DNA from: Argyresthia goedartella
Taxonomy: Eukaryota; Arthropoda; Insecta; Lepidoptera; Argyresthiidae
DNA: 64,000 nucleotides
Assembly (NCBI GenBank): GCA_949825045.1
Contig: OX463818.1
Span: forward strand, 28,288,906 to 28,352,905
Direction of reading: 5' to 3'
In this document: positions 1 to 10,242 of the stretch, piece after piece
How the letters are laid out: each line of letters starts with the position of its first letter
How positions within the stretch are numbered: the first letter of the stretch is position 1
Translations under genes and position numbers: made by a program
Notes under the pieces: generated by a model
Seen by the model: only the letters and a program-made list of their open reading frames with translations
What the model was told of the DNA's origin: nothing
Databases searched by the model: none

Positions 1-2411
1 TAAATTATTGATTTCTTCATTTTGAAGATAAAGTCATTATATCGTTCAATATCATCATCTTTTGTCACCTTATACTGTTTCATTATTAATTCAGTGCAAT
101 TCTTGGGTTTCTTTAAGGCTTCAACGACTCTTGGGTGATCAGACCAATTACCGCTTTCATCCTCATTATCTATAATTTTCCTACTACTACTGTCATCTTG
201 CATTCTCCTCTTCATACTTCTTGTCATTATATTACACACTTCTCCATTCATATTTTTCAACTCGTCTGATGTTATAATGATACGTGATAATGCGTCTGCA
301 GCAACATTACTTGTACCTTTGACGTATTCTATCTTATAATCGTATTCGTCCAACGTTAAGCGAAATTTTAATAGTCTACTTGAAGGATTCTTAATGCTGA
401 ATAAATGTACTAGAGGTTTGTGGTCCGTTTTGATTGTAAAAGTTTTCCCATATAAATATGGCCTAAAGTATTTGACTGACCAAACTATTGCAAGTAGTTC
501 TTTTTCTATGGTGGGATAATTGAGTTCTGCCTTATTTAATGAACGACTTGTATATGCTATAGGTAAATCGTTTTTGTTACATAGCATTGAACCTATTGCT
601 GAACCAGATGCATCCGTATGTAAAATGAATTCATTATCTTCATCAAAATTAGGGTATTGTAAAATTGGAGGACTCATAAGTGATTTCTTTAAGTCTGTAA
701 ATGAACGTTCACATCCCTTTGTCCATTCGAATTTCACATGTTTTCTGAGTAGCTTGTTCAATGGTATTGATATTTCTGCAAATTTAGGTATGAATTTACG
801 ATAATAATTTGCAAAAGCAACGAATCTACGGACCTCATCACTATTCTTCGGAGTGGGATAATTTTGAATTACTCGTGACTTTTCGGGATCAGGAAGAATT
901 CCGTCAACTGATACAACATGACCTAGATATAATAATTGTTTCTTTAGGAAGTCACACTTTTCTGGGTTTAATTTTAAATTAACTTTTCTTAGTCTTTCCA
1001 TAATATCTGTTAAATTTTTATTATGAATTTCAAGGTTTCTGCCGAAACAAATCAAATCATCTAAATATATTAGACATTTGTCATAATTGAGACCAGACAT
1101 AGCTACAGTCATTAATCTACTAAACGCACTAGGGCTAGTTTTAAGTCCCATTGGTAGGCGTTTCATGTGATATTGTTTATTTGTAGTAAATGCCGTGTAT
1201 TTTCTACTTTCTGTATCTAATTCCAATTGATAGTATCCCTGATTCAAATCCAAATGTGTAAAATAAACCGATCCTGATAAAGAGTCTAGTATTTCTGTGA
1301 TATTGGGTAACGGAAACTTATCATCTTTAATACGCTCGTTAAGTTTTCTATAGTCTATAACAACCCTCCATTTCTTATTTCCTGGACTATCACTTTTCTT
1401 GGGAACCAGTAGTACTGGACTGGACCATTCACTTGTGCTTTCTTCTATAATATCATTTTCTATCATTTTGTCAATTTGCTTATCTATCTCACTTTTTTGT
1501 ACCCTCGGTAGTCTATACGGTTTAGTATATGATGGTGTAGTATTCTCTTTTATCTGTATTGACTGTTTATACAAGTTTGTAACTCCTAATTTGTCACCTG
1601 GTAAAAAGAAAACATCGGAATATTTAGCGCATATATTTTCTATAGATATTTGCTCTTCTGTATTTAAATGTTTCAACTTGAGGACCGAAAATAACTTCTT
1701 TACTCGGTCAGCGCTATTAAGTTCATTTTCAAATGCACATATCGTATAGTCTTTTAATCCCACTAAATTAGGACAAAAATAACTCAGATACACTTCCTCA
1801 TCTCTCGTGTTAAGAATTTTCAACGGTATTTGACCATTTCGGGGCTTTACTAACAGTGATGCTAGAAACACACCTTCACATAATTGCTTAGAGATAACCA
1901 AACTCTCTTCATTGACATCAGTTTTGATATAGTGTATGTACTCACATCGTGCTGGAATTGTCATGTAATTGTTGCAACCAAGTTGACCCATTTGTAACGG
2001 AATCGTAACCAAACAATTTTGATTTATTGTTAAAGTATTATTCTCAAAGTTTAATACGCATCGAAATTTAGTCAAAAAGTCCTGGCCTAATATGCCATCA
2101 GTTCTACACGGTAAGTGTTTGAATATGTAAAATGTGTGTTCAAATTCATATTCATTATAAACTAATTTTAACTTTATGTGTCCCTCACTGTACACGTAAC
2201 CACCTATACCTTTTATTCTAATCCGCTCTATATGGAATGGAATGTTGTTTTTGTCTAAGCTCTCTAACTTGATTACCGATATGGTTGCTCCCGTATCAAC
2301 CAACCAACTGCGTGAATCATCATGTACCTTGAAATGAACAGAGTTATAATTTTCGCAATAGAAATGATTATGATCGAAAAAACAGATTTTCCGACTCCTT
2401 TTTCCCAACAT
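1..2411 (-). CDS. pol: pol polyprotein: protease, reverse transcriptase, RNase H (truncated by window edge)
   Basis: The minus-strand frame is open without a stop from 2411 to base 1 (803 codons). An aspartic protease active site (WLVDTGAT, Asp-Thr-Gly at 2297-2289) comes first. The reverse transcriptase carries the catalytic YLDDL box at 1067-1053. RNase H follows, with HTDASGSAIG around 617-585 and KTDHKPL near 430. A tether ends in NVAADALSR around 290. Integrase would lie beyond the window. There is no obvious ATG for this frame; it overlaps the end of the gag frame between 2411 and 2368, so it is expected to be made as a Gag-Pol fusion by frameshifting, as in many gypsy elements. The domain order places it in Ty3/gypsy rather than copia or Pao. 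Confidence 0.88.
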   Translation of the reverse strand, partial: MLGKRSRKICFFDHNHFYCENYNSVHFKVHDDSRSWLVDTGATISVIKLESLDKNNIPFHIERIRIKGIGGYVYSEGHIKLKLVYNEYEFEHTFYIFKHLPCRTDGILGQDFLTKFRCVLNFENNTLTINQNCLVTIPLQMGQLGCNNYMTIPARCEYIHYIKTDVNEESLVISKQLCEGVFLASLLVKPRNGQIPLKILNTRDEEVYLSYFCPNLVGLKDYTICAFENELNSADRVKKLFSVLKLKHLNTEEQISIENICAKYSDVFFLPGDKLGVTNLYKQSIQIKENTTPSYTKPYRLPRVQKSEIDKQIDKMIENDIIEESTSEWSSPVLLVPKKSDSPGNKKWRVVIDYRKLNERIKDDKFPLPNITEILDSLSGSVYFTHLDLNQGYYQLELDTESRKYTAFTTNKQYHMKRLPMGLKTSPSAFSRLMTVAMSGLNYDKCLIYLDDLICFGRNLEIHNKNLTDIMERLRKVNLKLNPEKCDFLKKQLLYLGHVVSVDGILPDPEKSRVIQNYPTPKNSDEVRRFVAFANYYRKFIPKFAEISIPLNKLLRKHVKFEWTKGCERSFTDLKKSLMSPPILQYPNFDEDNEFILHTDASGSAIGSMLCNKNDLPIAYTSRSLNKAELNYPTIEKELLAIVWSVKYFRPYLYGKTFTIKTDHKPLVHLFSIKNPSSRLLKFRLTLDEYDYKIEYVKGTSNVAADALSRIIITSDELKNMNGEVCNIMTRSMKRRMQDDSSSRKIIDNEDESGNWSDHPRVVEALKKPKNCTELIMKQYKVTKDDDIERYNDFIFKMKKSII

Positions 2412-3484
2412 TTAAATCGTTATTATCCCTGTTATCACTCGTCTCAGCCATGTTTACTTGTTCGTTCCGTGAAAAACCTCTACCACCGTTCCAACCTCGA
2501 TACGAGTTGCGGCCACGAAAAACGCGGTATCTTGGTGAAAAATTCCGCCTGCCGCCGTCTGAATGAACCGCGCCCTCGGTAGGTCGAGTTCCCACGATGT
2601 TGGTGATATGTTGACTTACCTCGATGAAAATTCATCACTTCGTCTTCATTTCTGCACGACAATTGTTCATCTATAGCGCCCTGAATCGCGTCGCTCAACG
2701 TAGAGTAGTTTCGCGCCGCTATAATTGTACTGAGCCTACCATTTCTTAGCCCATCAGAAAATCGTTTTATAGCATTTCTCTCATTTATCGGTTTCAGAAT
2801 AGTATATTTTTGCTGATCTCCGCTGGCCTGAGAAATAGTTAGGTCCACAAATAATTTTTCAATTTCCTTACCGAATTCCTCGATTCGCCTGGTACCTTGT
2901 TGCACCCGTTGCAGCTTTTGTTGAATCGCAGTATCCGACTTTTTTGCCAACAATCTCTCCCGCATATCTTTGATCAAACTGGAAACAGACGTATAAGTTT
3001 CACACATTTGTAATTTTGCATTTTCTGACAACCTTGATTTTAGTACGAAAGTAATTAAATTTGTTTTTTCTGTTTCACCTATCATGTTACTGTACATTTC
3101 GATATTCGAAATTAGTTGTTTCGTAACTTTTTCGTCCCCTGTCATGACTGGTAACAAAGACACAGCCGTTTTGAGCTCAAATTTCTCCATGTTGATGTTT
3201 TCCGTCAGTTCCGTTAGTTCCGTAAGTTCCTTAATTCTTAAATATAATGATTTTATATTCTTACACAATTCGGTCACAATTTTAATATCCCTATCATTTA
3301 ATTCCTTACTCGATATTTGTTTAATTACTAACTCCTCAGCTAAGTTATAACTAGAATACAATGTACTTGCTTCAGAACATTTTTCCTTTTTCACTTTTGG
3401 TGTCCTTCGACTTGGTCCTAGTTTAATTAAGTATTCTTTTATACTTTTCAATTTACCATAAATTTCTTCCAGCTCACTTGCCAT
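2368..3484 (-). CDS. gag: gag, with a probable frameshift near its 3' end
   Basis: The first frame runs 3484-2480 (334 codons, start MASELEEIYGK). It is rich in charged helices, as expected for a capsid protein, and becomes Arg/Gly-rich (STYRGRGSFRRRQ). In an overlapping frame from about 2595 to 2368 the sequence continues with RG-rich nucleocapsid-like residues (RNSYRGWNGGRGF) and ends at a stop inside the pol overlap. The simplest reading is one gag interrupted by a 1- or 2-base indel around 2540-2590. No CCHC zinc knuckle is visible; an RG-rich nucleic-acid-binding tail in its place occurs in some insect gypsy elements. Family assignment rests mainly on its position just before pol. Confidence 0.7.
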
Positions 3485-3699
3485 TACATACTTTAGCCAT
3501 TAATTATTATTAATATTTTATTAATTTTATTTGCGGTTATATGAGTTTTACTTATAATTGTGTCTAATCGATTACATATTTTATTAAAACTACGGATTAC
3601 ATTGAACGTATACACCGATTACTCAGTAACTTTGTCAGATGACCACTTCAAAATGCACTTTTCATAGCCACATCGCCGATACATCACTTTTTGCACTTT

Positions 3700-3990
3700 T
3701 CACACTATTTCTTGAATTTTACCTTCCCTTCGACGCATCAGACTCATTGATCGTCGCAGCTCGTTTTCGTTAATTTCCCTCGCTATCCAGTTTCCATGAC
3801 ATTTTCTATAGTGTCGCATACAATAAATGACTCCAACTGCCGTTAAAATGACACATATCCCAATAAGTAATAAGTTTGTGTTACTTGCGTGATACTTCAA
3901 CTGCTCAATCGACGCTGAATTTTCACCCCCTGCAGCATTTTGTGCGATAATTACTTCTTGTTTTTCCTTGGAATTTGGTTTGCCCATCAC
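3700..3990 (-). CDS. small single-pass membrane protein ORF in the gypsy leader
   Basis: A 96-residue ORF lies 215 bases upstream of gag on the same strand. It begins MMGKPNS; if the second Met is used, G-K-P-N-S fits the N-myristoylation pattern G-x3-S. A hydrophobic stretch at about residues 39-58 (LLLIGICVILTAVGVIYC) would make one transmembrane helix. It is followed by a basic tail with RHYRKCHGNW and RRR clusters. The ORF starts about 110 bases downstream of the TATA-like site, so it would be the first ORF on the element's transcript. From memory, some gypsy-group elements have short leader ORFs; I cannot confirm homology. It could also be part of the LTR. No function is claimed. Confidence 0.55.
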   Translation of the reverse strand: MMGKPNSKEKQEVIIAQNAAGGENSASIEQLKYHASNTNLLLIGICVILTAVGVIYCMRHYRKCHGNWIAREINENELRRSMSLMRRREGKIQEIV

Positions 3991-4098
3991 TACACGGTTT
4001 TATTAACACCAAACAGCGATTTCGATCGGCACTCGGCACAAAGTCTCACGAAGTTATGTTTTAATGATTTCATTATTCTAATTTGTAATCGTCTCTAA

Positions 4099-4125
4099 AA
4101 CTGCACAGATCACTCAATGTTTATA
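4099..4125 (-). promoter_or_regulatory. putative LTR core promoter (TATA plus initiator)
   Basis: Read on the minus strand, TATAAA (4125-4120) is followed 17-22 bases later by GCAGTT (4104-4099), close to the insect initiator TCAGT. The spacing is a few bases shorter than usual. An AATAAA-type signal lies about 90 bases further, near 4005. This arrangement is what an LTR U3/R region would show. Confidence 0.35.
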
Positions 4126-4281
4126 GTTCGCGCTCCATATTCGGCGAAAGTTATGCACTCGCGCGGGCACGAGGCAGATCCCCACTGGCACAGGTCGCCA
4201 TGTAAGGTTGGAAGCTGGTAGGCTTCAAGAGAAACGACAAGTTGCGCTTATGATTTATTACTGCCTCTAAATACTGGTTAC

Positions 4282-4485
4282 ATGCGATTATATAGATTAC
4301 TACACTACAGATCGTTCCGGGTGAATGACTTAGTTTTGTTATACGTACCAAGGCGGATAACGGGAAGATGTATGAAGTTGGTACGTCTGTATCAAGGACC
4401 ATACAAGGTCATTGAGATCGTTGGGAGGTCTAACGAATGTGCTGATTCGTCGTCTGAACTCACGGTCACGGGGCGTAATTGTTAA
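4282..4485 (+). pseudogene. integrase C-terminal (GPY/F-type) fragment
   Basis: The 67-codon reading frame contains FRVNDLVLLYVPRR and then LYQGPYKVIEIV, the conserved C-terminal module of Ty3/gypsy integrases that ends in a G-P-Y motif. The catalytic core and zinc finger upstream are absent, so this is a fragment. It ends at a stop at 4485. Confidence 0.7.
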
Positions 4486-5930
4486 CACAAATAGTTTAAA
4501 ACGCTTTGTGCTGCGTTGAGGAGTTCGTCTGATATTAAATAATTATATATTAGGAGTATAATATAATTTTATCCCGGTTGATGGTTTGTGGTTTATGTAT
4601 GTGGTAGTGTTATGAATTGTTTATTAACCGGTGTTTCTTTTCATGTTGTTGCTGAACTATGATGTTTGATGAGGACCGTTCACCAAAGACCCAAGAAATA
4701 TCTGTAACATACTAGATTTCCGTGGTAGATTACCTTTATATGAGAAACTTTTATAAACGAAAGTTCGAATAATTGTTTGAACCGATCGCCTGGTTTTATC
4801 TTTGAAAGCAGTATGACAAGGCAATAGCTATTCGTCATAGGGTTCTGTTTTGGTTCCTGCGTTCTTAAAGTATAGAGTTGGGATGATTTGGTAAGGGGAG
4901 AGTATGGGTTGTTCATAAAGTTGGTAACGAAGGTTTCTCAATGAAAGTAATTTCTGATGTGGGATAACTCGGGTATTCGATAATTGGTTGCAACTCACGG
5001 CGATTATCTTAACCTGTTAATAGTATAAGATAGTTTACTGAATTCCAATGGATTAGTTGAGATGTTTGTAAGTTGTAGTATCGTTTTTAAAGCTAGTTGA
5101 TTTCATCGTATTATTGGAACGAATTTTAATGAACTCATTCTTAAGCTGTGGCTTAGTAATACGGTTCTATAGATTAATCCTGTTAATATGGTTGACGTTT
5201 CCTATATTTGAAATTGATAATTTTTTTCTTTGATCTTTGCCTGCGTTAATTTTTGAAATATTTCCATTCGGTGGAAAGAGTTCACAATGTGTTCAAAAAT
5301 TTTTAAGCAAAGATGGAGTTGTGTTAATTTTAGGAACGGAGGTATTATAGTTGTCTGATCAGTTTTTCTTTAGTTTTTTTGTTAGAAAGTTTGTCGAATG
5401 ATAACCTTTCGAGAAGCTAAATCTTAGCTAGATTCAGCTGTTTGCCTTCGTATTGTAATAGACAGTTTTCTAGCGTTAGGTAGGTTAGTGTTAAGCCGCA
5501 AATTATTGTATGATGGGATCATAGGGTGTTATAATTTAAGTTTTTTAAGGTGCATAGCCTACACATTAAGTGTAGTTAGGTTTATATTAAGTAGGATCTA
5601 CACCCTTAGTGTAGTTAGGTATGTAACTTAACATATGACCTTCGGTCAGTTTATTCTATTTCTTGTCAATTTATTCTTATTCATGTCAATGTTTTGTTTT
5701 GGTACTGTTCTTATGCGTGATCAGAATTTAATATTAGGGTACTCGATGTTATTTAAAATTATGCTTGCGGCATATTTACTGTTTTCTAGATTTCAAGCAT
5801 AGCAAACTAACTTAATGTTAACATTTAATGTTTTTTGGATTTTAGACTTTGAGATAGCGTTGTCATTTTAGATTTTAAACTTTGAGTTAGGGTTGCCAAT
5901 TTGCAAAAAAAAAAAAAAACTGTTGGAATT
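4486..5930 (+). other. long non-coding 3' region of the gypsy fragment
   Basis: About 1.4 kb between the integrase stop and the polypurine tract holds no convincing ORF, so no env gene is recognisable. It is T- and G-rich on the plus strand. It contains the paired hairpin repeat at 5559-5619 and a degenerate tandem repeat at 5839-5897, both annotated or discussed separately, and a run of 15 A at about 5905-5919. Confidence 0.5.
5559..5619 (+). repeat. two tandem hairpin units in the 3' region
   Basis: CTACAC-N5-GTGTAG occurs at 5559-5575 and again at 5598-5614, each followed by TTAGG. Each unit can form a 6-bp stem with a 5-base loop. Units repeat with a 39-base period. The loops differ (ATTAA, CCTTA) while the stems are identical. 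Confidence 0.6.
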
Positions 5931-5937
5931 TTTTTTT

Positions 5938-5950
5938 GGAGGGAGGGGAG
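5938..5950 (+). other. polypurine tract preceding a 3' LTR
   Basis: GGAGGGAGGGGAG follows a T run and is followed within a few bases by TGATTGTAAGG. A purine run directly upstream of a TG-starting repeat is the expected plus-strand primer site of an LTR retrotransposon. Confidence 0.55.
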
Positions 5951-5956
5951 AATGAT

Positions 5957-6240
5957 TGTAAGGTTCGATATTTGTTTATGCAATTATATTGTATGCGGGC
6001 CTCTTTAGACAGTTTGACACTGTTACTTATTTTGTAGTTTTAAAAAGAAAGAGGCTTGGATGTGAGAAGTCAATGTGACACACTTCACCTTAGGCTTCGG
6101 CCAGCGACTGAGCTAAATTATATAGTGAGGATTAGCGTAATGGCTATCGAGCCAGTTGTGGATCCCTTTTATACAAATTTTATACAAATAATTTATAATT
6201 CAAGTATAGGCAGTCTCAAAGAAGTGACAATATCCCTACA
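5957..6240 (+). repeat. candidate 3' LTR of the gypsy fragment
   Basis: It starts TGTAAGG just after the polypurine tract and could end at CCCTACA (6234-6240), giving a short imperfect inverted repeat TGTA...TACA and a length of 284 bp. The 3' boundary is a guess because no second LTR is present. The small ORF seen here has no coding character. Confidence 0.4.
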
Positions 6241-6712
6241 GTACCTATTTATTTACCCGCGTTACGAAATTATGCTTCTTTATCTTTATTTTTAAGGTCT
6301 ATATTATAGGTAGATACTCCCGGAAACATGGTTTAGAAACAATAAAAATATATCTTTCTTTCCACACATATAGGTACTCATTCTACCCACGTATCTACCT
6401 ACGAAAATTAACTTAGAAAACTCAATCTAACCTACTATCTAACAATGTACCTATAGATCACTGCCCAATCAACAACCCGTGACATCTACCTAGGCATTAA
6501 TAATTCCATAATCGTATTTAATACCTACGTTCATTTCGTCATAGGGGGCCAATACAAAATTCGTGTCCTACCAAACATACATATATTTACCTACTTACTA
6601 ACGAAAGTATCAACAAAGATAGGTATTTAATTAAACGAGTTTAATATTAAACTTCCTAATAAAAAAATCGCATTACTTCCCCTCATAAAGGATGCATAAA
6701 ATATACATACAT
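6241..6712. other. AT-rich stretch, nothing recognised
   Basis: I see no ORF, splice-supported exon or known repeat end here. It has many GTACCTA/TAGGTA-like words typical of moth and butterfly intergenic DNA. Confidence 0.4.
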
Positions 6713-6830
6713 GACGTTTATACATAGGCACATACTCTGATCCTATTGTCCTCGGCCGGAAATCGAACTCGTGACCACTCGTATTGTAGGCAGAATCACA
6801 CCCACAGCGCCATAGGACCCACCTTCCAAA
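6713..6830 (-). repeat. tRNA-related SINE fragment
   Basis: Reverse-complemented, it has a tRNA-like head: GGGTCCTATGGCGCTG with A-box-like spacing, GATTCTGCCTAC, then a degenerate B box around 6765-6780 (GAGTTCGATTTCC). It resembles the better preserved SINE at 34965-35152 in layout but is more decayed. Confidence 0.5.
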
Positions 6831-6938
6831 ACTGTGTAGTCTCTTTTTATATAAAAAAAAATTTACTTGTAGTTATAAGTAAGTATAATTTTGACGTTGA
6901 ATAAGATAATTTATTTATTTATATTCAATAAAAAATAT

Positions 6939-6966
6939 TGACTCTTGAATCTTGACTCTTGACTCC
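6939..6966 (+). repeat. heptanucleotide tail (TTGACTC)n
   Basis: Four imperfect copies of TTGACTC follow CAATAAAAAATA. Short tandem tails after an A-rich end are typical 3' termini of insect LINEs, but no LINE body is recognisable immediately upstream. Confidence 0.45.
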
Positions 6967-7046
6967 ATAGTCTTTTAACTAAGGTAGGTACCTAACTATC
7001 TAATAAGAATTCATCGAATCATTATCTATCTTTTGGTTTCCTAGAT

Positions 7047-7290
7047 ACCTAATAATACTTTGGACACTATGTAAATAATGTCCAAAGTATTATTATACAC
7101 GCATTGTTCTAGTCCCAAACTAGGATTCCCTGTGTTTTGGGCACCAGACAACGACACACATAAATATATAGATAAATATTAATCTTAGATATATAAACAA
7201 CCATGACTAGAGTACAAACATCTGTACTCATCGGACAAATATTTGTCCCCACCAGGACTCGAACCCTGGCTTCGAAGGTAGGGTCTCTGC
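7047..7290 (-). repeat. tRNA-derived SINE, copy 1 (truncated)
   Basis: Matches the near-complete copy at 33446-33722: tail with CTTTGGACACTATGTAAA, body with TCTAGTCCCAAACTAGGATT, and a B box (reverse complement of GGACTCGAACCC near 7255) with part of the tRNA-like head up to 7290. The A-box end is missing where the LINE fragment begins. The tail end carries an extra inverted copy of the tail (7079-7094) forming a 16-bp palindrome. Confidence 0.75.
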
Positions 7291-8325
7291 CGACTTTTAT
7301 GACGACAATTATGACGAGGTAAACAATGCTATCTCTAGTATAGTAAACTGGTTTACTGTTAACAATTTATTACTTAATGAAAAGAAAACTAAATGTATTA
7401 AATTCCTGTTACCCAATGTGAACCCGGTAACTACAGACATATTTATAAAAGGACAGAGATTGGACCTTGTGCAGTCGACTGTCTTTTTGGGCATTACTTT
7501 AGACGCCAAACTACAATGGGATCCTCATATAAATAAATTGTCGAACAGACTGAGTTCGGCAGCGTTCGCAGTTAAAAAAATTAGAGCTCTTACCGACGTA
7601 GACACCGCTAGACTAGTCTACTTTAGTTACTTTCATAGTCTAATGACCTATGGTATTTTATTGTGGGGTCACGCTGCGAATGCTAATAGTATATTTATTC
7701 TGCAGAAACGGGCTGTTCTAGATTAGGGCCTAGAGTGTCACTGAGGGAAAAGTTTAAAGAAATCAATATTCTGACATTCGTGTCTCAATATATCTATGAC
7801 AATCTTGTGTATGTAAAAAGAAATATAACTAATTTTCAGAAGTACAGTGATATACACAATTTTAATACTATAAATAAAGACAAGTTGGTTGCTTATGTAA
7901 GCCGACTACATAAAATTAGTAATTATTTTTAAGGCACATGTATACGCTATTACAATAAGGTCCCTACTGATATTAAAAACTTACCTTTAGACAAGTTTAA
8001 AATAATAATAAAACAGAAATTGTATAAAAAAGGTTACTATAGGATATCTGATTACTTAGAGGACAGATGTCCATGGGAATAGATTGTTTGAGTAACAGGC
8101 TGTTTCGATATATAATTAGCATTCATTTTGTAATTTGACAATATTTTATTTAAAAAAGGAAACGCAAAAGATGCGACGACTGTGGAGTTTCTTCGGTGAG
8201 CTCTTCTCCACAGATTCCGCCATTGTGTTAGTGAACTCACCCAAAAAAATGTAATGACGGATCTAAGTGATGTAACAACATCCTATGGAAATAAATGATT
8301 TTTGATTTGATTTGATTTGATTTTG
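7291..8325 (+). mobile_element. LINE 3' fragment (jockey-group-like), RT C-terminus and tail
   Basis: A single frame reads through the end of a reverse transcriptase: NNLLLNEKKTKC, FLGITLDAKLQWDPHI, LMTYGILLWGH, broken by one in-frame stop near 7724 and again at 7932, then recognisable to a terminal stop near 8082. The catalytic RT core and endonuclease are missing, so it is a typical 5'-truncated copy. A roughly 200-base 3' UTR ends in a (TTTGA)n tail at 8297-8325. Confidence 0.75.
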
Positions 8326-9002
8326 ACTCATAGGTATATACACGTCACGCCACACATTGTGAGCAGTGACCTTGAATGCGCAGTAGTCACTTTTAATTAA
8401 CTGTACATACGCGCAGTAATTTCCGCCAACGTCGCCCAGCGCACTCAATTCGTGGCGCGATTTGTACTGCTTCGAATACAAATTCAAACAGAGACCCAAT
8501 TATAACAGCCTAGTCAGATACTTTAAATGCACTGGAAAATAATAATTATCATTATAAAATATGTAGGCACCTAGCTAGATACTGCTTAACTGAAAGATCC
8601 TGTTGAACCTCTGACTTTCCGTTTGTGATAATTATAAGTAACTAGTGGATTCGACATAAACCATCCAGGGTGCCACCTAAATGCATACAAAAAATTCATT
8701 CAAATCGGTCTAGCCGTTTAGGAGGAGTACAGTGACATACACACGTATAGTAGAATTGCATATATAATATGCGATACTAACTCATGTGATGTTATGAAAT
8801 TGGTAGGTATAAATTCTCTAAAATCCTAAATAGATATCTACCCGATACTAAACTTGCATAATCCCTCATGTTACTATCAATTACTTAGAACCATTTCTTC
8901 TATGATGGTTATTAATAAACCGTCACAACTTTTAGAAGCTCGCGACTGTGAATTGTGAATGATAGCGTAATACCTTCTTATCAGCAATCTAGAAGTAGGT
9001 AT
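8326..9002. other. non-coding stretch with one common repeat end
   Basis: No gene is seen. Around 8680-8745 the words AAATCGGTCTAGCCGTTTAG and GTGACATACACACG form a conserved terminal motif that recurs in altered form at 39100-39165, probably the end of a dispersed transposon family. Confidence 0.4.
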
Positions 9003-9105
9003 AATAATACTAATAATAATACCTTGGACACCATTTACACACATTGATCTAGCCCCAAACTAGGATTCCCTGTATCTTGGGTACTAGACAACGATGGTAT
9101 GTAGA
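9003..9105 (-). repeat. SINE fragment, copy 2 (tail half only)
   Basis: The (AAT)n-rich tail, CCTTGGACACCATTTACACAC and CTAGCCCCAAACTAGGATTC match the same family as 33446-33722. The tRNA-like half is absent. Confidence 0.7.
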
Positions 9106-9244
9106 TTAATTTAAATTTGTACCTACCCTTAAATCTACATCATGGTAGAATGGCTCTAAATTAAAATACTTTGGGCAAAGATTTTATTTAGACACCTGCA
9201 CTCAACAGTGTTTACTAAACCTTTCTATATTTGTAGATATCTGG

Positions 9245-10242
9245 ATCTATAGGACCTGCTTGGACCAGGTCTATACAGATTTGGATCGCAACAACGTGAT
9301 AAAGTCACCGGCAGATACGCATCTATCTGATCATAAAGATATTTATATCCAAATTACATACAACTCCAAATTAATAAGATACGACATGTACAAAAGCGAA
9401 TAACATCGCAAAATAATTTGACGACATTTTTAAATTATATTAATATTGACATGAACCTATTGAATTATAATAAAATTGAGAGTTTGACACATTTATGAAT
9501 AAGGTCGTGCAATTATTCCACAATCATTGCCCGCTAAGGAAGGTGCCTGAGTGTCGGTTAGATATTAGATGGAAGAATGATAACTTGCATAAACAAAATG
9601 AAATTTTATCCTTGCTACAATTATATAAAGATACTTACCCACTCAACAATGATATTAAGACTTTGTTTCTTGATTTTAAATGTAAGCACAATATTATGCT
9701 TCGGAAGGCTAGATCTGAGTACATTAACAACGTAATAGGTAGTAGTTCTAACCAGTCCAAAAGTATCTGGAATATAATTAAGATGGAGACGTGCAAAGGC
9801 CCAGGTAAACCCACTGACTGTCTTGAAACGAAGTGTTGTTGGTCCGTCAGGTTCGGCACGAGAACTGGCAACTAAGGTTAAACAATACTACCTATCTATA
9901 GTACGCGATACACCACTAAGACTCAATGTATATGAGGCCATAAGACTACTGAGTACGAAAACACCTACCATATCTGCATCTATGTTCTTGGTCCCGTTTA
10001 CTGTACCTGAACTAAATTGCATCATTAAAAAAATAAAAAAGAAGTCTACCAAAGGCATATATGACTTCCCTTGTGACATCTTATGCAAACTACCTCTAAG
10101 TACACAAACTATATTATGCGATTTATTCAATAAATGTGGCTCTCAGGGCACTTATCCTTCATCGCTGAAGCGAATAAAAGTGGTTCCCATATGGAAAGGC
10201 AGAGGCAACAAGACGGATATAAAAAGTTACAGACCTTCATAA
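9245..10242 (+). mobile_element. LINE internal fragment: endonuclease end and RT start
   Basis: Translation shows the end of an apurinic-type endonuclease (LSDHKDIYIQI, the SDH catalytic box near 9330), a linker, then the start of a reverse transcriptase (IIKKIKKKSTKGIYDFPCDIL, VVPIWKGRGNKTDIKSYRP). There is a frameshift near 9830 and a stop near 9400. The sequence stops abruptly at 10242, exactly where the minus-strand LINE's 3' end begins, so that LINE appears to have inserted here. Confidence 0.7.

Larger units (their letters stand above)
1..4150 (-). mobile_element. Ty3/gypsy-type LTR retrotransposon, 5' part
   Basis: Read on the minus strand, this stretch gives a TATA-containing leader, a short membrane-protein ORF, gag, then a long pol with protease, reverse transcriptase and RNase H in the order typical of Ty3/gypsy elements. 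The element leaves the window at base 1, so integrase, any env and the 3' LTR are not visible. The 5' LTR limits cannot be fixed without the second LTR; sequence near 4100-4150 has promoter-like features and the junction with the next, opposite-strand element lies about 4150-4280. The open pol suggests a fairly recent copy. Confidence 0.85.
4282..6240 (+). mobile_element. 3' end of a second Ty3/gypsy-like retrotransposon
   Basis: It runs in the opposite direction to the first element. The tail of an integrase comes first, then about 1.4 kb without ORFs, then a purine-rich tract at 5938-5950 directly before a candidate 3' LTR starting TGTAAGG. The 5' side is cut off by the junction with the minus-strand element around 4150-4280. 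Either this is a 5'-deleted remnant or the other element was inserted into it. Confidence 0.6.

Noticed and set aside
2322..3350. Plus-strand ORFs over gypsy gag
   Set aside because: Antisense shadows of gag and of the gag-pol overlap.
6056..6295. 79-codon ORF in the candidate gypsy LTR
   Set aside because: No coding character; lies inside the LTR and flank.
8297..8325. TTTGA repeats as a regulatory microsatellite
   Set aside because: They directly follow a LINE 3' UTR and are best explained as its tail.
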